A program made the position numbers and the translations under genes. The notes below the pieces were generated by a model. The model did not search any database. It had not been told where the DNA came from and saw only the letters and a list, made by a program, of their open reading frames with translations. A stretch of DNA of 64,000 nucleotides from Dipteris shenzhenensis (Eukaryota > Polypodiophyta > Polypodiopsida > Gleicheniales), in NCBI GenBank assembly GCA_047967505.1, contig CM106540.1. One strand, 5' to 3'. Positions 58,640 through 64,000 of this stretch are shown here, piece by piece. How positions within the stretch are numbered: position 1 is the stretch's first letter; every line of letters starts with the position of its first letter.

Positions 58640-60280
58640 ATGAGCCGACATACAGAAGCATATACATGGTGAAGTATATGCAAACTACTACTAATACTAC
58701 TACTACTGCTCATCCAAATCGTCATCCTCGTCCTCGTCCTCATCCTCATCGCACTGGCTTGATCCCTGGCCCTTGTGAGTTGTGCCTAATCCTTGGCCCT
58801 CGTGAGCTACACCTAATCCCCTTGGCCCTCGTCGAAGCTGTGTAAGCCTAATCCCTCATCATCACTGCTCACCTCCATTGATGGGACGTTCAAGCTTTGA
58901 TTCTAAGAGTGAAACCATATTAATTGGAAATTAGATTGGAACTTAAAGAATAAAATAGTTTAAAAAGTGAGATTATAAGTAGGAGTAGACTTATACCGTG
59001 TGAGCAGCCACCTCATCCCAATGGACCATTGCTCCTAGCGCCTCCTGCTCAATACGGCTTGTTTCTATGCAAAACCCGCATCTCATCTTTGTGTCTGTGG
59101 GAAGGCGACCCATCACAGCTTGCTGTGGGCCCAATTTATGAGAGTTAAATAAAGTGCATGCAATATGTAGTAAAACAAATAGAACAATACATTAAATGAG
59201 AAGAAGTAGACTTATCACGGTTGCCTCGAACGCCAACCGTCCGCCTGCACCAAAGTGCAAAGTACCTACAGAGTCCAGCCGTCTCCTTGCAACCCTCCTC
59301 TAACCCTCGAACAGTTTGGGATGGTCCCTGTACTGCTTCTTGAAAAACTTCCAGTCAGCTTTATCTGCCCAGCTAAGGGTTTAGCCTTCCCCTTTGCGAT
59401 GGAAGTATGTAAGGTTGACCTATAATGCTTCAAGATGACCCCCATGCGCTCTTTCATGTAATCCGAATTGAACTCCCAATTTGGGAGGTTAGGATATTGT
59501 CTTTTCAATTCATCGATGACTGCCTGCTTCTTTTGGTCATCTTGGTACCGCCAGTCAGTAGCTATGCTGCTCCTGAACTAGTGGCTCATCAACCACCTCA
59601 TGGTGGCCATCATTGTTGAGCCCTTTTTATTTTCTATTATCTCTCTAGCAACTGTGATTTCATAGGATAGGTCCTCGACCGGGTAAGGAGGACTCATCGT
59701 AGTGGTAGAGTCAGAGCGAGTGGTGTTACTGCGAGTGCTTATGGAGCCAGGAGTAGAAGTGGGAGTAGGAGAGGGCAAGGGACCTGACTAGTACTGGGTC
59801 TCAGGACCAAGTGGAGACCTGTAGGGATGTGAGTGTGCTAACTTGTCTACATCTGTCGAGTCAGCACAACATAAGCGACCCTTTCTACTCTTCCTTCCCT
59901 TACAATGGGCACGCCCAGGTGATGACCCCTCAGTCAAAGGGGCTAGAGGGGATGGCTGGATAGTAGGTCCAGCTGCTGTCCATGTAGGAGAGGGATTTGC
60001 TGAGGTCCTCTAGGATAGCAGAGAGAAGAATCTCGCTGCCTCCGCATCGATCATCTATGCGACAGACTCGTCGGGACTCCCAACAAAGCCATGGGCTGCT
60101 AGTGAAGGAGTTCCCCAAGGGATAGTCACAGTGCTACGTCCAAAAGGGGTCGAGCCAGGGGTAGACCCCCAGGTGTCTTCTGAGTGGATTCAAAGTCATT
60201 TGGAGAGTAGAGATCATGATGTCTCCGCCTACGAGGGTTTTTGTACTCGTCGGACGTGCAACGTGATCCCATGTCTAATT
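58640..60280 (-). pseudogene. E4 TNPA/Transposase_24-like gene
   Basis: Read right to left: MGSRCTSDEYKNPRRRRHHD (start near 60275), a Ser/Pro/Thr-rich segment (59778, PSPTPTSTPGSISTRS), VEDLSYEITVAREIIENKKG and MMATMRWLMSH. After a stop come RSSIATDWRYQDDQKK, LKRQYPNLPNWEFNSDYMK and MGVILKHYRSTLHTSIAKGK. The order and spacing parallel the KDIMAFMRS...YPNPPNRQF...ILSNKRSSLKR core of E1-E3, so it is a diverged paralogue. The 3' end near 58640-58860 contains a CCTAATCCYTGGCCCT repeat. Stops make it inactive. Exon borders are approximate. Confidence 0.6.
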
Positions 60281-60674
60281 TGGGGGGATTGGACAAATGT
60301 AGACACAAACACGAAGAAAAAAAACAAAAAATAAAAAACAAGAGTGGGTAAGAAGTGGATAGACAATTAATTACTTAAGACAATTATGAAATTCAAACTC
60401 AAGAAATTATGAAAAGGCAATTAATCACTAGTGAAAATTATGAAATGACATCAATGCATAAAGGATAAATATGAAAGGACAATTATTAACTTAAGACAAT
60501 TATGAAAAGCCAATTTTGAAATGAGAAATATTTATGAAAGACAAGTGGAATCCAATAAGATTTATATATATATATATATAAAATAGAGACCAAAAGTATG
60601 TCTCCAAAATTATGTATATAAAAAACATATGTCTCCAAAAGTATGCTTAAGAAAAATTTGTCTTCAATATAGGT
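60281..60674. other. E4 AT-rich spacer
   Basis: Contains a short (TA)n run at 60564-60580. No coding signal. Confidence 0.5.
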
Positions 60675-61121
60675 TTACTGCTCTGCGTTACTGTCTGAGG
60701 TACTTTCCTCCTCCGCACTGCTCGGCGGGTCACTGGGGACCTCATCCTCCACCTCTTCTAATATGCAGTCATGCTCTTCAGTGATTATGTACTTGTAATC
60801 CATGAATGCCTCCACACAATCCATTATGTCCTTTACACAATCATATTTCAGACTCCACTAATCGTGGCGGTCTCTCCACAACCTACAGAGATCCCATAGG
60901 TTGTGTCGTGCGTTCCTCAGTCGGCCTTGCTCCACTACCCTTCGGCTTGGATCCCACCCAGAAGCACACACCCCCACGTTGTATCTCACCCAGTCACTCT
61001 CTTGTGCAATCTTCTCTTTTACATGAGCTAGTAGTGAAGCTATGTCTATAATCCCTGCAACATGGGGAACCGGGTTGGGGTTTAGGGAGGACACCCGTGG
61101 GTGAGGAAATGGTTGTTCCAT
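60675..61121 (-). pseudogene. Unrecognised reading frame with one stop
   Basis: Starts at 61121 (MEQPFPHPRVSSLNPNPVPH). The middle is VKEKIAQESDWVRYNVGVCA and LRNARHNLWDLCRLWRDRH. A TAG at about 60858 is followed in the same frame by WSLKYDCVKDIMDCVEAFMD and a strongly acidic tail to a stop at about 60675. The regular composition and the acidic C-terminus look like a decayed protein gene, but I do not recognise the family. It may be an accessory gene of E4. Confidence 0.4.
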
Positions 61122-61194
61122 TTATAATGATTTTGGAAAAAAAAGAACCAAATACAGCTAAGAAGCATGTGAAAAAAGAACTGATTACGACTAA

Positions 61195-61445
61195 GAAGAG
61201 GGAAAAAAAAGAGAAGCATAAGCAAAAACATAAGCATAAGAGAAGCATAAGAGAAAAGAGAAGCATAAGCATAAGCATAAGAGAAGGAAGAGGGGAAAAG
61301 AGATTGAAAGCAGGGAAAAGAGCATAAGAAAGAAAGAAAGAAATCATATGCTTATGCTTATGCATGAGCATATGAGCATAAGAGAAAAAGAGAGAAAGCA
61401 TATGCTTGTGCTTATCCATGAGCATATGAGCATATGCTCATGGGA
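61195..61445. repeat. Purine-rich AAGCATAAG iterations and paired palindromes
   Basis: Repeats of AAGCATAAGCATAAGAG at 61215-61330 are followed by two imperfect palindromes (61345-61379 and 61398-61440) built of CATATGCTTATGC and its complement around TGCATGAGCATATG. The sequence is able to fold on itself; no coding meaning. Confidence 0.8.
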
Positions 61446-62169
61446 AGTAGCAAGCTAAGGGTGTCCACTTTTTGTTCACTCCCCAATACTTAGGAGGTGG
61501 AAAAACAAGCTTTTTAGCACACAAAAATGCAAATCTCACCTACTTCCCTATGGATCTAGTCTTTGAAGTCTTCTAACACAACATCACACTTGCTATTGCG
61601 CACACAATCGTATAGTCTGATTGAAAATTTGATGCACACACAAAAAATTTATTTGTGTCACACGGCATGGTTCCAAGATGGTCACACGTTTGTCACGAAC
61701 AGAGAGTGTCATATTAAATTCTAAATTTCTCACTCATTTTAGATTAAACATTATTGAAACTTTGTAAGTGGTCTCTTTGCATTATGTAGAGCTTAACTTG
61801 ATTTATTGGTAATTTTTTGAATGATTTATCTAATTATAAATAATTATTTATAATAAACAAAGTCATAAAATACATGCATTTTAGTAGCACACCACATTTT
61901 TTAAGTATTTTGAATAATTAAGCAAATCCAATTCGGTGGAAGGTTAGTAGGCACATAAGGGTGTGTGGTTGAATCATCAAATCCCAAATCCAACGGTTAG
62001 ATTTAGAAAGATTGAAGTTTAATTTTTACTTTTACTCCTTAGAGGATCAACAAAGAATATTAAAAATAAATCTAGTAATTCTCAAACATGACCAAACATT
62101 TCAAAAATGTCAATATTTTTAGTCCTCTAATGATGAATAAGAGGAAAAAATTTTGGTTAAATTTGAGTA
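61446..62169. other. Unassigned AT-rich DNA
   Basis: No gene or repeat recognised. Confidence 0.4.
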
Positions 62170-62761
62170 AGGGAAACATACGATATGGCCTCCAAGAGTG
62201 AAATCTCCCTTTTGTGGGGGAAAAAGGGCCACCCAAGCCTAATACCAAGACAAGGTAGGCTTGGTATTAGGCTTGGTGAGGTAGGCTAGGAGCATCACCG
62301 ACCCTAGTGGCAAGCCTTTGGAGTGTGCATGCTGCCCATGCGGAAGGCTGAGTCATCAAAACCATGCCACGTTGTTAGACCACGTGGTGCCATGTCATCA
62401 AGGAGATGTGACATCACTCCTTGCCATGTCACCTTACATTGCCACACGTGCTGCCACATGTGCCACCTCATCATTCCACATCATGAGCCATGTCATCACA
62501 CCTTGCCACCTTGGCATACCTCATCAACCTTGCCACGTCACCAATCCCTCCACCTGAATTTGCCATGTCAATCTACCACCTCATGAATGCCAACTCATCA
62601 TGCCACATCACCTTTCCACGTCATGGAAGAGACTATATTGCCACATCATGACCATGCATGGTGCCACATCAGCCACATGTATACACATCATGATGTGCGA
62701 GGCATAGAATACCTTGATCAAGGTATATGACCTACGTGAGGCATACAATACCTCGATCGAG
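62170..62761. repeat. Perfect 17-bp inverted repeat and GCCACRTCA-rich block
   Basis: CCAAGCCTAATACCAAG (62233-62249) and its exact complement (62260-62276) are separated by 10 bp. From about 62350 to 62680 the words GCCACATCA, GCCACGTCA and GCCATGTCA recur every 10-25 bp. At 62700-62765 GAGGCATA(G/C)AATACCTYGATC occurs twice. The block sits directly upstream of the gene at 62762 and looks like a transposon end or promoter rich in binding sites. Confidence 0.8.
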
Positions 62762-64000
62762 GTATATTACTAGCCCTCGCGACTTCATTCATTCCATATT
62801 GTGTACACGAGATGGTGATGCTTTATTCCACTCCCTTGATTGTGTGGAAGGCACGTGTACTTTGTGTGGTGACTTTGCTAGAGTGCCACGAGTTGCACTA
62901 GATACTTGTGATGAGTACCTTGACATTAGATGGTGGTGCATAGTCAAGGAGGTTGTAGCTTGTGGGGAAGGAGACACCACGTGTTGTATTCATTGACAGT
63001 TTTCGAGGGAAGCTGTACTGCTACATACGCCACTCGCACACTGCGAAATGGGAGGATCGTCAGTTCCGTGCATGTTTGAGGACATTTCCTATAGGGGTGG
63101 TTGTCTCAGTGGTGGACTTTGCGGAGAATTACACCTTTGCACCACAGCATGAGATCCAATCGGAGTATTATTTCTCCGAACAGGTGACGTGTGATTGAGT
63201 ATTGATTTTTTCCCCGCCTCATTATATTGAATTATTTCAATAGTCATATTTTTTTTCAATGCCATATTGCAGGTTGCTATATTTGTGCACATTAGCTATC
63301 GTCATGCACAGGCTCATGTGGATGGCATTGATAGCACCATGGACTCATGCGTTATTGTGCGAGAGTATCACTTCTACATTAGTGATGATCGATCGCATGA
63401 TGCCCATTTTGTGTAGCATTGCTTCACTTTGCATGATAGTTTCTTGAGGGATCATGGTGTCACATGGCAACGGCGTTGCATCTCGTCAGACGGCTGCGGT
63501 GGCCAGTTCAAATCCGCTAGATAGTTTTATTGGTTTTGCAGATGGCACCATGAGACAGGCATTCCAATCACATGGAGCTACTTTGAGACAGGGCACGGTA
63601 AGGGAGAGCATGATGGTGCAGGTGCTTGCATGAAGTGTGCTTTGCATCGATACCAGTTGCGTCACAGTGCCGATCGCTTCAAGGATGCACATGATGTGGT
63701 GCGGTGGTGCAGCCATCACTTATCCACTAGTGCTATCTCCTTGTTTCAGTCGCGTGACGATAGGGTGGTGAGCCGGTATTTTTGGTGCGTGGACATTGGG
63801 AGTCTTGATCGGTCCAGGCCTTTTGATTGTCGTTCTGTGCCTGGCACTCTTGATTTCCATTCCATCAGGAGCGTAGGTGAGTCTCACCCCGCGATCTTTT
63901 CTCGATGGTTTGCATGTTTTTGCTCTGCATGCATTGATGATGATTGGGGAGGGTGCTCCATGATACCATGGGGCGATCCATGGGTACGGCGAGTGCTTTC
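62762..64000 (+). pseudogene. Unclassified DDE-like (RNase H-fold?) protein, two in-frame stops, open at right edge
   Basis: The frame from 62762 gives LDCVEGTCTLCGDFARV (CxxC) and DIRWWCIVKEVV. A shift near 62975 leads to GKLYCYIRHSHTAKWEDRQF, VVVSVVDFAENYTFAPQHEI and EYYFSEQ. A probable intron (63184-63272; donor CAGGTGACG, acceptor TTGCAG) is followed by one frame to the window end. It reads VAIFVHISYRHAQ, VREYHFYISDDRSHDAHF, TAG at 63414, SSDGCGGQFKSAR, TAG at 63522, YFETGHGKGEHDGAGACMK, DVVRWC, SRYFWCV and FCSACIDDDW. The conserved-looking acidic residues in VDFAENY, SDGCGGQF and HGKGEHDG are arranged like a D-D-D/E nuclease. Similar uncharacterised proteins are, to my recollection, found in plants; I know no assigned function. 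Both TAGs stand where Gln or Trp/Met could be expected. Confidence 0.6.

Larger units (their letters stand above)
58406..64000. mobile_element. E4: canonical CACTA element, left end and interior; right end not in window
   Basis: The terminus CACTACAAGGCATAGG starts at 58406 inside the copia gag. Subterminal motifs of the form GTCACTATATAGCGAC occur at about 58530-58610. A minus-strand TNPA-like gene follows. No reverse-oriented terminus is seen before the window ends, so the right boundary is open and parts of the span could belong to another inserted element. Confidence 0.6.

Noticed and set aside
61097-61327. Lysine-rich 76-codon frame
   Set aside because: Low-complexity translation of the AAGCATAAG array.

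Overview
The window is nuclear DNA of a land plant, very probably a large, repeat-rich genome. The evidence is one recognisable host gene, a class I TCP transcription factor, surrounded by plant-type mobile DNA: hAT, Ty3/gypsy, Ty1/copia, CACTA (En/Spm), small inverted-repeat elements and satellite-like arrays. The very GC-rich TCP exon in AT-rich flanks resembles monocots, but I cannot name the species. There are no bacterial features and no RNA genes that I can see.

Layout. 1-1310: decayed hAT transposase, minus strand, running off the left edge. 1580-1889: short tandem repeat. 2965-3832: gypsy remnant broken by an LTR-like sequence. 3833-8648: copia pieces (LTR/primer-site candidate, gag, polypurine tract and LTR, a possible reversed LTR). 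9738-10968: gypsy RNase H-integrase remnant, minus strand. 10969-13790: about 173-bp tandem array, interrupted by one insertion. 14290-14736: end of a canonical CACTA element. 15510-16235: a second, unrelated array of about 184-bp units. 17671-17932: a small inverted-repeat element with a perfect 8-bp target duplication. 18653-20957: direct repeats and a second hAT remnant. 22823-23045: a long GT/GA microsatellite. 25901-26198: fold-back element. 27001-29386: TCP gene with a pyrimidine-rich leader. 31115-31395: tandem duplication.

33303-58405 is one minus-strand copia element cut open by a 22.6-kb block. The block is a three-level nest of CACTA-superfamily elements of a single family. E1 (34665-57241) contains E2 (35324-51063), which contains E3 (37291-45427). 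Each junction has a matching 3-bp target duplication (GAT, GCT, ATT). The ends read CACAACAA rather than CACTA. Each element carries a Tnp2-type transposase and a TNPA/Transposase_24-like gene in divergent orientation. A 12-bp motif of the TAGACGCG type sits at both ends and also in the central intergenic region. Both inner insertions hit the tnp2 gene of the enclosing element. None of the three looks fully autonomous now.

At 58406 the same copia element is cut a second time by E4, whose end is a canonical CACTACAAG. E4 has a diverged TNPA-like gene and continues beyond the window. To its right, 62762-64000 holds a plus-strand gene interrupted by two stops and one probable intron. It has a three-motif acidic pattern (VDFAENY, SDGCGGQFKS, GHGKGEHDGAGA) like an RNase H-fold nuclease. 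I cannot assign it to a named transposase family, and it is the most novel coding sequence here.
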